This document shows, one piece after another, positions 46,780 through 58,639 of a stretch of 64,000 bases of DNA; the stretch's first letter is position 1, and each line of letters starts with the position of its first letter. This stretch comes from Congeria kusceri (taxonomy: Eukaryota > Mollusca > Bivalvia > Myida > Dreissenidae). Location of the stretch: NCBI GenBank assembly GCA_027627225.1, contig CM051030.1:682001-746000 (forward strand), given 5' to 3'. The translations under genes were made by a program, and so were the position numbers. The notes below the pieces were generated by a model that was given only the letters and a program-made list of their open reading frames with translations, was not told where the DNA came from and did no database searches.

Positions 46780-46980
46780 TAATGCATCCTCTGCAATGAT
46801 GGGATTAACACCAACAATACAAACCAGTTCAATGCATTCTTTGCTATAATGGGATTAACACCAACAATACAAATCAGTTTAATGCATCCTTTGCGATGAG
46901 GTTAACACCAACAATACCAATCAGTTCAATGCATCCTCTGCTATGATGGGATTAACCAAAACTATGCAAATGCCGTGCAT
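46780..46980. repeat. 50-bp tandem repeat, 4 copies
   Basis: aatgcatcctctgcaatgat and gggattaacaccaacaatac recur near 46781, 46831, 46881 and 46928. Confidence 0.85.
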
Positions 46981-47198
46981 CTGTTGCATTTGGATCAACA
47001 AAATCTCCAGAAGTAATTTGTGCACGTCTACAATTCGTACAGCTTTCCAAAACGACTTGTAAAAGTCGCTCATGCGGAGGAAAACCTCAGTAAGTAAATA
47101 AATGAAGCATAGTTAGAAAGTAAAGTATGCTAAATAAGTTGGGTAAAGTAAGTTAAATAAATAAAGTAAGTAAAGTAAGAAAAGTGAGTGAATGATTG

Positions 47199-47279
47199 AA
47201 TGAGTGAGTGAGTGAGTGAGTGAGTGAGTGAGTGAGTGAGTGAGTGAGTGAGTGAGTGAGTGAGTGAGTGAGTGAGTGC
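47199..47279. repeat. GTGA microsatellite
   Basis: About 20 perfect gtga units. Confidence 0.95.
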
Positions 47280-47690
47280 GCTCTACTATTCGAAGTATTT
47301 CTGATAGAGCATTTTTTGCAAGTGGGGAATGTTATGGGGAATGTTGCACCTGATGCCGGAGTTAATGACAAAGGTATATTCCAAGTTTTAAGTGAATAAT
47401 TTATGGAGTTTTGAGGTTAAAAGACTTTTGAATAAAAACTTTAACCTTAAAATTCAAGCTGCAAAGGGCATAACTCTGTCAAAATACAAAACAGAGTTAT
47501 GGGGAATGTTGCCCCTGATACTGGAGCTGAATACAAAGGTACAGTCCAAGTTTTCAAGTGAATAACCTATGTAGTTTTGAAGATACAAGACTTTTGAATA
47601 TAAACTTTAACCAAGTTTAGACGCGGACGCCAACGCCGGGGCGAGTTGAAAAATCACATATTCTTCAAATGGTAAAGCTAAAAAAAAGTT
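47280..47690 (+). repeat. Tandem-repeat element with shared termini, copy 2
   Basis: It has the start ctattcgaagtatttc, two to three roughly 160-bp units of the same kind as 27.1-27.9 kb and the end gacgccaacgccggggcgag. It is shorter than copy 1. Confidence 0.7.
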
Positions 47691-47728
47691 CATAACTGTC
47701 AGTAAATGCGATATATACATGAATATAT

Positions 47729-47826
47729 TTGAATGTTGCAATACTGAATGTTGCAATACTGAATGTTGCAATACTGATTGTTGCATTACTGATTGTTGCA
47801 ATACTGAATGTTGCAATACTGATTGT
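47729..47826. repeat. 15-bp tandem repeat
   Basis: Six to seven units of gaatgttgcaatact with single changes. Confidence 0.9.
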
Positions 47827-47879
47827 TACTCGGTCGAAAAGTATGCCATAGTACTGCAGCAATACTAATTAAGAAATAT

Positions 47880-48165
47880 GTTCGATTTATAGTTGTTTAT
47901 CGGCCAATAAACAACGATTTGGAGTTCTGATGCGTAGGAATTAAAGCCACGCATCGGAACGACAAAGAGTTGTGAATTGGCAGATTAACAAAGATAATGC
48001 GAACATTATTTCGATTCTAACATGATTTGACAAATATTTTTGCAATTTTAATGGCAGAGAACTTCATTTTACTATTCTCCGCCCACACTACGTTTATTGG
48101 GTAGTTTAACAACGATCATTTTGATCTTTGTCTATAGAAAATATAGCGAGTATCATGTTAGAATA
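47880..48165 (-). mobile_element. Palindromic MITE family, copy 1
   Basis: A tgtttatcggccaataaacaa hairpin and gcgtaggaattaaagccacg centre, with an end reading attctaacatgatactcgct on the minus strand. Related copies lie near 50.5, 54.0, 55.8 and 61.0 kb. No transposase is present. Confidence 0.65.
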
Positions 48166-48889
48166 GTAAATAAACAGATGACACATACACGTCGAAGTTT
48201 CTTTGATGATATATTAAATACTCATAATTTAACAATACAAAACACAGCATCTAACTCGGAAATTACACAGATGAATGTTATATAAAGTGATGTGAAATAA
48301 TTAACCTGGCAAAAATAGGACACAGAAATAATGAATAAATAAATAAAAGACAACGACACGGCGACGTGTTATATTTTTAACGATATACATGTATATGCAC
48401 TACTGGCGAATTCGTGTTCAAAAAAGTGCACGAGGAAATCGTGGTCAGTAAAAGCGATGGGCGATTGTCGATGTAGTGAAAATCCAGGACTTCAAAACAC
48501 AAGGAAAATAAACCATGGAACAAATACAAACAAATTGTACCTGTGACACAGACGTAAGTTGTTTTCAATCTTGTATACCCATTATCTTCTTTACCGTAAA
48601 ATTATAAGCTACACATTTGAATTGGAAATGACAAATGTGCTGGAACTACTTTAACTTGCAATTGTTGATTGTACTTTTACTTTTAGCACTTGTTTGTGTT
48701 AAACCCTCAATAAGTCTAGACCTAGCCCTTCACGGTTACTAGTAAGAGTTTGTATTTTTAGTAGTTTTAAGTAATTTGAGAGATTATTTTTGTTTCTTGT
48801 TATTATTATTACTAACAGAGTCCTCGTGAAAATTCCATGACTGGTTTATTCGTACTCATCCCTTTTCGCGCATTTTAGATTTCTTTATT

Positions 48890-49335
48890 ATGCCCATGAA
48901 GTTCCGCCGAAGGAGGGCGTATTAAAATCGAACAGTTCGTCTGTCCGTCCGTTAGTCCGTCCGGCCAACTTGTAGGTTAAAGTTTTTTATAATGTCAAAT
49001 ATATTGAATAATATTAAGGGTATTTACTTGAAACTTGAAATACTTCTTTACTATCAATGTCTCCACCAGGGTAAGCAACCCGCATAACTCTGTTTTGTAT
49101 TGTGACAGATTTATGCCCCTTGTTTAACTTTGACATGTTGTTTAAAGTTTTTCATCAAGTCCAATATCTTGAATACTATCAAATGGTATTTAATTAAAAC
49201 TTGAATACTTCTTTACCATCAACGTGTCCACCAGGGAAAGCAACCCCAATATCTCTGTTTTGTGGTTTTACAGATTTTGCCCATTTTTCAACTTAGACAT
49301 TTTGGTTAAAGTTTTTCATATATTTTCCAGAGCAG
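48890..49335 (+). repeat. Two-unit tandem repeat with cgtccgtccg start
   Basis: After gttcgtctgtccgtccgtta two units follow with ggttaaagttttttat, tttacttgaaacttgaa and aactctgttttgtattg. They are related in reverse to the 160-bp units of the shared-termini elements. Confidence 0.55.
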
Positions 49336-49794
49336 CCATTTAAACTGAAATGATAAAGTTTACATTTTTTATTCACTTTTATTTACAGAGATTCTGTTTG
49401 GTGTCATAGGTCAGACTTACTGACAGTGCATGGGGGCATATGTCACCTGAAAATGTTTTTTCTCGTAAACTAGTAGTGAACCAGGGTTTTATCTATATTA
49501 CTCAATTATTTATGTATTATTTTATACCTTATCTAGTTTACTTCGTACTATTGTTTTAACAAATATCATATGCAAATGTAGATTTGAATACCCGGTATAT
49601 CTTTGGCGTAGATGTTCAAGCCGCTGCACGGATAAATGATACATTACGGAAACTGAGTCTTGCTGACAGAGAAACCTGTAAAACGCTCTGCGAATACATC
49701 TCTTGTGTTCTCTAAATATATATCCAATTATTATTTTACATGTCCGTTTCTTGCATATAAAGCCGCAGTCCATGGAAACTTATTCACTACATGA

Positions 49795-50060
49795 TAATTT
49801 GGCAAATGGTGTTTATTTGTCTGAATACTGTTTCTTATTTACCACATGCACTTTATACGTTCTTTGTTCGAAAACGCTTGGTACGAACGGAATATACAAT
49901 AATGTACACGCAGATCTACTCAAGAGGCATCATCAGTTATCGCATACAGAAAAAGACGATTATTTTACCAAAGTGTTTATTATTGCACCGATTTCAATGA
50001 TTTTTTTTTGTATTTTGATCAGTAAGATGTCCATTAGGAACGATTTCTGAAATTTTTTAT
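49795..50060. repeat. Dispersed repeat, copy 1
   Basis: The stretch tggtacgaacggaatatac, then tcgcatacagaaaa, matches 56910-57180 with scattered changes and small gaps. Open frames here are not shared between the copies, so it is not called a gene. Confidence 0.6.
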
Positions 50061-50207
50061 CTGTATTAACATATTTCTGGACTGCTGCTTTAACCCGTTT
50101 TCAAAACACCACATTACTATGTCTCTCTTAGACGATCACTATATCTACTATCAAAGTTTGAGCACCGCAAGACTACGTCCCTTTCATGTTCACTATAAGG
50201 CAAAAAA

Positions 50208-50410
50208 TAGTCTGTGTTTCGGGCAACCCGACCCTACCTAGACCCCCCCCCCCCCTCCCGAGACTAAAGTTTTGAGCGAAGATTGTTTTCCGTTAAATCT
50301 GTATTCGTCATATTTTAGATAATTTTCAATGTTTTTGAGCGAAATGTTAAAATAACCTTATATCCCGACTCAGCCTAACTTTTTTAGACCGTTGTATGAA
50401 ATACGGTCCT
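50208..50410. mobile_element. Short inverted-repeat element, copy 1
   Basis: It begins gtgtttcgggcaacccgacc and ends near agaccgttgtatgaaata. The partner at 54899-55090 keeps a better inverse end (ggttgcccgaaac). It is about 190-200 bp, with a C run inside. Confidence 0.55.
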
Positions 50411-50522
50411 AAATACGACCTCCGATGTTTTATCCCTGTGCACAACGCAATAGACCTATGATATTTTAAAGGCACTAACAATGTGTTACAAATGAAATTT
50501 AGCATTTAAAGTTTAATTTAGA

Positions 50523-50820
50523 ATTCTAACATTACACGCGCAGAGTTTTCTATAGATCAAGAACAGATTCACCGTTGTTAAACTACCAATAACAACCCGA
50601 AAAAATAGTTCCAAACCTGAAAAATATAGTTCGCATTGTAATTTTAGACAATTTTGTCAGATCATGTTGGAATCAAAATAATTTTCGCATTATGGTTGTT
50701 TATGGGCTAATATACACCGATTTTAATTGTGGTTAAATTCATACGCATCAGAACTCCAAATCGTTGTTTATTAGCCGATAAGCAACTCTTAATCGATGTT
50801 CAATAGCCGATAAACAAGTG
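50523..50820 (+). mobile_element. Palindromic MITE family, copy 2
   Basis: Starts attctaacattacacgcgca and ends in the hairpin cgttgtttattagccgataa. Confidence 0.6.
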
Positions 50821-52278
50821 TTTTAATGTACCTTTTATTTACTTGATCAAAATGAAGTACTATATTGCTGCATAACTGAAAAATCGAAAACTATTTTTTA
50901 AATAACAAAAAGATAAAATAAAGCATCTTGAGCGAAAAACTCCGAAACATATTCATACAATAATTGGTATCTGAACAGTTTAATTCAGTATTCACATTTT
51001 AACACCACGATACTAGTCGTTGTGTAAAATATCGTGAAGTTTGTGGAAATGTTACCGGCTAATAGTCGGACAGAATCGCAACGCCACGGACTTCGGCTAG
51101 TATAAAAAAAACAACTATTGTTTATAAACATTTGTATTTTGAAAATAAGTGTTTTGCAATAAACAGTATCCAAAAAAACAAATGTTCTTGTCGTAGGTTA
51201 TATACTTACTGAAACACATATTAATCTCTGACTGTTCGATTTTGTACGAAAATTATAATGTAAAACCATCCATTGATGTTTATGTCAGTATATTTTTTTT
51301 AATAATATTATAATAAACGTTAAGAATAACCTATGTTCAGAAATGCGTATTAAGAGAGAAATTTAAAACTAAAATAATACTTCGCTGCGCAGCGAACTAT
51401 TATATACATGGATACAAAGCGTCCAGACGAGTCAGATTTATGACGCATGCGTAGTCCTTATTTTCTCATTCAAAACCGAATGTAGCCGTTGCTGTATGAT
51501 AAATTGTCAGTAATGACAGAAAATACATATTCGCATTTCGGTAAGAGAACTAGTTTTTGTCGATGTTGACGTTTATTTATGTTATATAAAACGGTTTTTT
51601 TTGTTAGTGGGGAACGAAAGACACATTAAATAATTATATTAAAATCAGACAGTCACTCTATTTGACTGTCAGTAAGATTTCCATTTTAATTGTTCATTCT
51701 TATTTTGGCCAATATGTCACCTTTTGTGTGGCTTTAACTACTTAGTGGAATGTATAAATGCCTACCTCTATATCTCCCTGCCGCAACAGTGACTACACAG
51801 AGTATTAATATTGCCCCCAGTATTGACACACAATGCCGCATCTTGAATCTGAAAATATATTTTCGCCAAAATATATTGTTTTTCTACAGAATCCTGATTC
51901 CACCTATAGTCGTGTTTTCGCATCGTTGTCGAGATCAGATTTCACACTGTGGTAAAATGGTGAGACACGAAATTAAATTTAAAAAATTAAAAAAAAAAAA
52001 ATATGCGATAGTTATTGTCCAAATTGTGCGTGTGTGTAATGCAAAGATGGGAAATATACTTCGCGTTATCGCATCTGTATAGTACAGGTCAAAATCTAAT
52101 TGGCCGAGCCAGGATTGCGTAATTTTCATTTCCGTTTATCGCATTAACACAGTGTATAATTTGTTAGGTTTTAAATACTGCGAACGTATTGTACTAATCA
52201 ACAAATGGTTTTACAAAACTTACGATATGGACAAGAAGTCATGAAATCTAAACTATTAATTTACACAAGACCAATTCC
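50821..52278. other. No gene recognised
   Basis: AT-rich DNA. Short open frames (for example 51750-52082 on plus) lack family features and splice logic. Nothing further could be supported. Confidence 0.5.
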
Positions 52279-52543
52279 TGGGTCGTATTTCAGAAACATT
52301 TTAAGTTTATCTTTAAATGTTTTAAATTAAGTTAAAAATTTCAAAATGTAATATTTGTAAAGCTACCTATAAAATTTTGAATCCCCTCATAGTAAAAAAA
52401 CAATTCTTAATAATATAGCTGATAATTAATAAATGCTAAGTATAATATATTGTGCACTAGAAATAAAAAGTAAAATTAAATGAAGAATTTAAAGGTAAAG
52501 GATAAAATATTATTTAAGATGTTTTTGGAACATGACCCCAGAT
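52279..52543. mobile_element. MITE-like inverted-repeat element
   Basis: The ends tgggtcgtatttcagaaaca and, inverted, gatgtttttggaacatgacc pair imperfectly over about 25 bp. The 265-bp interior is AT-rich and non-coding. Confidence 0.55.
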
Positions 52544-52935
52544 GCGTGAAAATAAAAAATGAACTAACATGTTGAAAGCAATTCATTTAAAATTCATTTT
52601 CGTAAATCTTCACGATACATTGAATAAATCACATAAATACAATGTTTCCTATATTTTTACTGTCATAACTTGGGTAGCAAATAATCATCTTACCTCTATT
52701 GGTATAATTGCACAAACTGAATAAAATAAGTTCTCGCTGTTACATATTGATAATCAGAACACAGTTCTCGTCTTTATCTAAATGTCTTTATCTAAATGTG
52801 GTTCGAAAATAGACAGGCGTATAAGTCTTAGCCGATTTTATGGTTTATGCATTCGTTCTTTGATCCTTGATCTTTTTAGAGTATGCTAATCGGTGACATA
52901 CTGCAGACAATACCAACTATTTTTAAAATTCTTGA

Positions 52936-53400
52936 GAAATGTCCGGTGTCCTGTTACTGCCATCGTTGTTTCGCGACATCGATCTGTGCTCATGAAAGGA
53001 CGCCGACAAGATACGACGACTTGCCGACACGATTCGTTGAAAGGCCGAGCACGATGCGCCGTCGCGCCGAGACGATACGCCGACGCGCCGAGACGATGCG
53101 CCGACGCGCCGACATGATGCGCCGAAGCGATATAAACGTCGTCTTTTCGTATCTTCGCCCAATTGTATAGCCACAGAAAAAAAAAACGAGATTGCGCCGT
53201 TTGTATCGCTTCGGCGTATCGTGCCGGCGCGACGGCACATCGTCTCTGCGCTTCGGCATATCGATTCGGCGCGTCGGCGTATCGTGTCGGCACGACGGCG
53301 CATCGTCTCGGCGCCTTTTCATGAGCAAATGTTGAAGATGGGAAACTACGATGGCCTTAACAGGACACCGTAGAAATATGGTGTTGTGACTGAAGTTTTT
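52936..53400. mobile_element. GC-rich fold-back element
   Basis: The left arm (52936-53155) and right arm (53185-53380) are inverse: gtgtcctgtt...catgaaa on the left and the reverse complement of the same on the right. Arms are filled with about 12-bp units of the acgatgcgccga type. Open frames of up to 143 codons rich in Arg on both strands come from this unit and are not genes. Confidence 0.75.
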
Positions 53401-54029
53401 GCCACTTTGGACGAATTTCATGCATAATTTGTCAATGGTTTTTCTATATGTTTAGAATAGTTTATTGCACGTCTGCGTTATGTATATATATCTAGGAATA
53501 AACCAACATAGAGCTTTTTACGAATATAGAAGATTTTAACAAAATTCGTTAATTTTACTATACAAATACATTGGTTTTTTAGTATAGACATGTTCAATGA
53601 ATACTAGAACTTCCTAAACCCGAATTCGGCCTTTAAAACAGCTTACTGAACGCGGGAAACGTACATTCTTGGTTCGTTCTACCCATACAATCCACGAAAA
53701 TTCATGTCATACGAATATTCATGTTTTTGCAGTTCATCGGAATTAATGCCAAGCGGATAATTAAGTTGTTAGCTATTACAAGTCATCTTTGTGTACGAGG
53801 AAATCGGGGCTTATTTATCCAACACTTTACCGCGTTTTTTTGCGATTTCTCATCCGCATTCTCTTGTTTACGATTGGTTGGTGGACGACAGCTGTGGACT
53901 AATCTAATCTGTGTTTAAGTAAATTTACAAAATGCTCCAGAAGACAGGGCATTGTTTTAGCGTTTGCTAAGTTTATATTAGACCACAACAGCCATCCAGT
54001 CTTAGAAAAAAATATCCCCAGCTATTGTA
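53401..54029. other. No gene recognised
   Basis: Plain AT-rich DNA; nothing further seen. Confidence 0.5.
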
Positions 54030-54345
54030 ATTCTAACGTGACACGCGCAGAGCTTTCTATTAACACAGAAACAACAAGTCCCGTTGTTAAATTGTCAATA
54101 AACAACTCCAAACAATAATGCCGAAATTGTAAAAAATAGTTCGCATTGTAATTGCAGAATTGTTGTCAGGTCATGTTAGAATCGAAATGATTTTCGCTTT
54201 ATCGTTGTTTATCAGCAAATAAACAACGATTTTTCGTTCTGGTGCGCGTATATTAAACCACTCTGGCTAACGCCCTCGTGATTTAATTTCTACGCATCAG
54301 AACTCCAAATCGTTGTTTATTGGCTAATAAACAACAATAGATCTA
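54030..54345 (+). mobile_element. Palindromic MITE family, copy 3
   Basis: The most complete copy. It has attctaacgtgacacgcgca at the left, a first hairpin tgtttatcagcaaataaaca, the centre accactctggctaacgccct, and a closing hairpin cgttgtttattggctaataa. Confidence 0.7.
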
Positions 54346-54898
54346 AAATTATTTCTTAAATGTCAATTCAATGAGCTTCTCTGCCGCTTCACAAACTTAA
54401 TCAAAGCGCTGATAGGATATACAGACTGTTGACGAGAAAACGAAAGAAACCAAAATCAAGGGAAATAAGAGTGCACAATTTTCTCAGAAAGGCATATTTG
54501 TTTAAATAAAGTTGAATTTCTGCATAACTTTGGCAGAATTTAAAAGTTGCATATTTTACACATTGGAAATCAAATTACTCATTGTTCTACTCCCTACGTT
54601 CAATATCTTTGTAGATTATAAAGGTTTGTATGCGAACTTCTTATTTTGCAAACGCAATAATATGTATAACAGTTAACGTGTCGACTAATACTGAACGGAC
54701 CCCTACTGATAGAGCGTATACATTTGGGGATATCGATTATTAGTGCTTCGTAGCCTGCAAAGTAAAAGGCCACGCGATTCAAACTCTCGAAATCGCCCTA
54801 CTAAAGACAGCTGGCTTCCGCCAACAGTCTTAAAATGTGGTATTTTCTGTAAACTATATTAACATTTAAACCTGTGACATCCAAGGCCAAAAATATTA

Positions 54899-55090
54899 TG
54901 TGTTTCGGGCAACCCGACCCTTCCTAGCAAAAACCCCGGAAGTTTTATCGACGATTGTTTTCTGTGAAATCCGTATTGGTCAGTTTTCAGATAATTTTCA
55001 CTGTTTTTAGACCAAATGTGTCTCAATAAATGGTTAAAATAATTAATCCCGACCCTGCCTTACTTTTTTAAGACGGTTGCCCGAAACTCG
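54899..55090. mobile_element. Short inverted-repeat element, copy 2
   Basis: gtgtttcgggcaacccgacc at one end and acggttgcccgaaactcg at the other form clear terminal inverted repeats. The body matches 50208-50410. Confidence 0.65.
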
Positions 55091-55574
55091 TTTTTTTCCC
55101 CTAATGCAATGATTGGATCAAACTCACGATTAATTTGCACGTGGTTACCATTCGTAGAATAGTCTTAAAGGTCCGCTTTGAATTAGCACAATTTCTAAAC
55201 GAAAATAATTTTAATTTCTCAGCGTTATTTGTAAAACATCGAATAACTTCAAATGATGCCAAATACAAAAACCTATTTTATACATGGTTTAAACTTTCAA
55301 CTTTGTAACAAGGTCTTCTGCTTTAGTAACGCATACAAATGGTAGTGTCTTATGAACATGTGGCATACAATTGTGTTCAAATTTAAAAAAAGTATACATT
55401 ATGTACTATGTGTGTGTATTTCGAAATGTATGAGCTGTATAATGTGAGGATCCGTGGTGTGTCCCAGCACCTTAACCTAATTAGAAGGACTCATCGAAAT
55501 TTGGGACGAGTTTTGAATTATAACTGCAATTTCCAGCTATTTATTTTGTACTGAAACGTCTTTTAGTTTTGGCG

Positions 55575-55738
55575 TGGTATTGTGCTGTGGGGGAAAACCG
55601 GAGAACCCGGAGGAAACCCCACCTGTCCGGTATGGTGTCCACCAACCACACTCACATGCGCCGATTGGGGAGCGAACACGGGACACCTAGGTGGAAAGCA
55701 AGTGTACCAACCACTGCGCTAGCCGGACAGTCATTACA
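55575..55738 (-). mobile_element. tRNA-derived SINE (MetaSINE-like)
   Basis: On the minus strand an A-box-like TAGCGCAGTGGTTGGT and B-box-like GTGTTCGCTCCCC are followed by the conserved block GGTTTCCTCCGGGTTCTCCG. That block is characteristic of MetaSINE-type elements as I know them. The plus-strand open frame here is incidental. Confidence 0.72.
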
Positions 55739-55792
55739 CATGTATACTATAACTACATTATGGGATATAATCAAGAATAATTTTCGATTTTT

Positions 55793-56053
55793 CGTTAATT
55801 TATCAGCCAATAAACAACGATTTAGAGTTCTGATGCGTAGGAATTAAACCACGAGGGCGTTAACCCGAGTTGTTTAATAGCCTTGCATCAGAACGACAAA
55901 GAATTGTTTAGTAGCCGATAAACAACGATAAATTTGAACTACTTTTTACTATGCTCCGTTCAGACAACTTTTTGCGTTGTTAATTGGGTAGTTTAACAAC
56001 GAGAACTGTGTTCTTTGTCTATAGAAAAATTCAGCGTGTATCATGTAAGAATC
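55793..56053 (-). mobile_element. Palindromic MITE family, copy 4
   Basis: The hairpin tatcagccaataaacaacga and centre ccacgagggcgttaacccga are present. The right end is gcgtgtatcatgtaagaatc. Confidence 0.68.
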
Positions 56054-56909
56054 AAATATTAACTATGCTTTGAAAATTAAATGACCATGTACCAACACAT
56101 TGCCAGAACTGTAAACAAGGTAAAAAAAAATAGTGTTTAGGCTAAAAAAAATAATGAGTTGTTTCTCAGGCACACAAAATCAGGAGGGATGGCGAATTTT
56201 TATTCTATTGCAGTATTTTTTTTTCTCCTGCTATTTTCTATTGGCACTTTGTAATGGCTTATTGAAACAAGTAAATAAGTACATATTAAAGACAATTTTA
56301 AGTTTTAATAACAACATAACCATCCATTTTTTAAATTCTAAATATAGATTTATTAATCACAAACCGTCATTTATGGAAGCTGACGTAAAAACAATAAATT
56401 TGAATGTTCATATTTAACACAAGTGCCTTCATATTGATATACCATCAGCATTAAAGTACTTCTATTTATAAAATTTAACTTCGTAATTTATTTTTTATAA
56501 CTGTCAAAAATAGGAATTATTTTTGCAATAAATCAATAATAATTTTTGGAAAGGAAAATCAACACTGGTCAATGTAGCTGGCATTTTCGTTTATTTCCAT
56601 AGGACTTATATTGACACAGATTTTCTTCCAAAAATATGGAATGCTATACACAAGCAAAAGCATCTACGAAACAAAAGTTTAAATCAACAAATAGTCGATA
56701 CTTATAAAAGTTCCCAATCGAATATGACTTCACAATTTGTGTATATCCGATTTATATAATTAAATCAGACAGGAAGAAAATTAATGGAAATACCGAAATC
56801 TCCACCGGGTTACTCTTCTTCCGCTATGTTAAAATGCGGATTCGTTTAATTTTAAGCCATTGTCCATGGGATCTAATTCAAAAAATCGTAATTTAAGTAA
56901 TAGTTATGA
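56054..56909. other. No gene recognised
   Basis: AT-rich. A 94-codon plus-strand frame (56133-56417) shows no family feature. Confidence 0.5.
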
Positions 56910-57190
56910 ATGTTTATGGTGTTTATTCGTCTGAAATCTGTTGTTTTTTTTATTTACGAAAGGCATTCTTCAAAAGCACTTGGTACGAACGGAATATACT
57001 ATAATGTACATGCTTGTTTACTCCAGAATCATCAACATTTATCGCATACAGAAAATAGACTATAACAAGTTACCAAAATGTAAATAATGCACATATTCAA
57101 ATGCGTATTTTTTTTTATTTTGTTCGGTAACATTCCCATTAGAAACACTTTCTGCAAAGATTGATTTTTATCAACATATTTCTGCATTGT
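56910..57190. repeat. Dispersed repeat, copy 2
   Basis: The diverged partner of 49795-50060. Confidence 0.6.
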
Positions 57191-57466
57191 TCCTTTAAAA
57201 CTCGATCGTCAAAAAATAGTTAATACAATTTTTTTGGCATTAAATCAAATTCGTGGCGGGCCATAAAAAACGTTGCGGCGCAACCTGAGAAACAAATAAT
57301 TATTTGTTTAGCCTTAGGTATCTTATGCATCGATTACTATATTTGGTATCATTTGAACTTATTCGATTGTTTTCTAATAATGCTGAGGAAAGAAAACTTG
57401 TAGTAGTAAACCTGTAATAACAAAAACTAAAACAAGAGATATTCATTCGCATTCAGATTTCGCTCA

Positions 57467-57705
57467 ATGTATTATATCAATGTATTATATCAATGTATTA
57501 TATCAATGTATTATATCAATGTATTATATCAATGAATTATATCAATGAATTATATCAATGTATTATATCAATGTATTATATCAATGTATTATATCAATGT
57601 ATTATATCAATGTATTATATCAATGTATTATATCAATGTATTATATCAATGTATTATATCAATGTATTATATCAATGTATTATATCAATGTATTATATCA
57701 ATGCT
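57467..57705 (+). repeat. 13-bp tandem repeat, about 18 units
   Basis: Unit caatgtattatat, with two variant units (caatgaattatat). Because 13 is not a multiple of three and the unit lacks a stop in any forward frame, all three forward frames stay open with a 13-residue period. Confidence 0.93.
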
Positions 57706-58639
57706 TTGATTTCGTTTAAACTTCAATAACAGTTTAGTTGTTCCACATAAGAAAATTATACTAAGGACAATAACGCCACGAAACGTCATGAAAACCACGA
57801 ACTAGAGGTATTTGTTGATACTCTCTGCATGTCCTTCTAACTTCTGTCTCTATAAAAAGCATTACTAAAACGGTGTTGATACTTTCTGCATGTCCTGTTA
57901 ACTTCTATCTGTATAAAAACATTATTTAACGGCCTTAAGATAAGAAGGGCGTAAAATGCACTCGTTTCAGGTGGCACTTCGCAGTTGTACGAGCCTAAAA
58001 TGCGAATTAGCAGCGGAGTAATTTCTTCAGTCACGGACTACAGTGAATTTGAGCAACTATGTGACTGTTTCGTTAGAAATGCATGCCTTATCTCAGTGCT
58101 TCAGTTTTAAAATGGAAGTTTAGAACATTCAAAAATGTGAATATTGGCAACCAATATTGAGTTGCTGACCTTGACATTCTTAGACAGGCACCTTCGAGCT
58201 CTGTTCGCCATTTTAGCTGGGCTTTTTACAGGGCGTACAGACATCATGGTTTATTAAAATAGCATTTTGATAGAAGAAAAAAAGACATCGAAAAGCATGC
58301 AATTTTGGTGTATAAATGAATAGTCACAATTGGAGGAGTAATGAACAAGCTCATGTATAGCAAGTTTGTAATAGCCACAGACACAGCAATTGTAAACATG
58401 TATTTGGTATGTTTCAGGTATTAAGATCGTCAAATTATGGACAGTTCGTATCCAGAAACCAACCGATTCTGTCCGACACCCAAGAAACTGTTTTGCCACC
58501 TTCTGGTTTAGGTAAATTATCACATTTGTTTCTGTCACTCACTAACACCTCTGAAACCAGCTCAATGCCAAATGTTGGCAAAACTGTATTAAACTAAAAC
58601 GACGTTTGGTTTCAAGTTCATTTTTAACTCGAATTTTCG
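57706..58639. other. No gene recognised
   Basis: A short duplication (gttgatactctctgcatgtc and gttgatactttctgcatgtc) is seen near 57810 and 57873. Nothing coding could be supported. Confidence 0.45.

Noticed and set aside
48377..48568. Possible signal-peptide exon of gene B (hydrophobic minus-strand frame with an ACAG/GTAC phase-1 donor)
   Set aside because: There is no in-frame ATG at the frame start, the hydrophobic part lies after the possible donor, and no partner exon was found.
52886..53421. Overlapping Arg-rich open frames of 95-143 codons on both strands
   Set aside because: They arise from a short GC-rich unit inside a fold-back structure. No domain, no splice logic, and they overlap in several frames.
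57493..57729. 78-codon frame with a 13-residue repeat
   Set aside because: It is a product of the 13-bp satellite, with no other coding sign.
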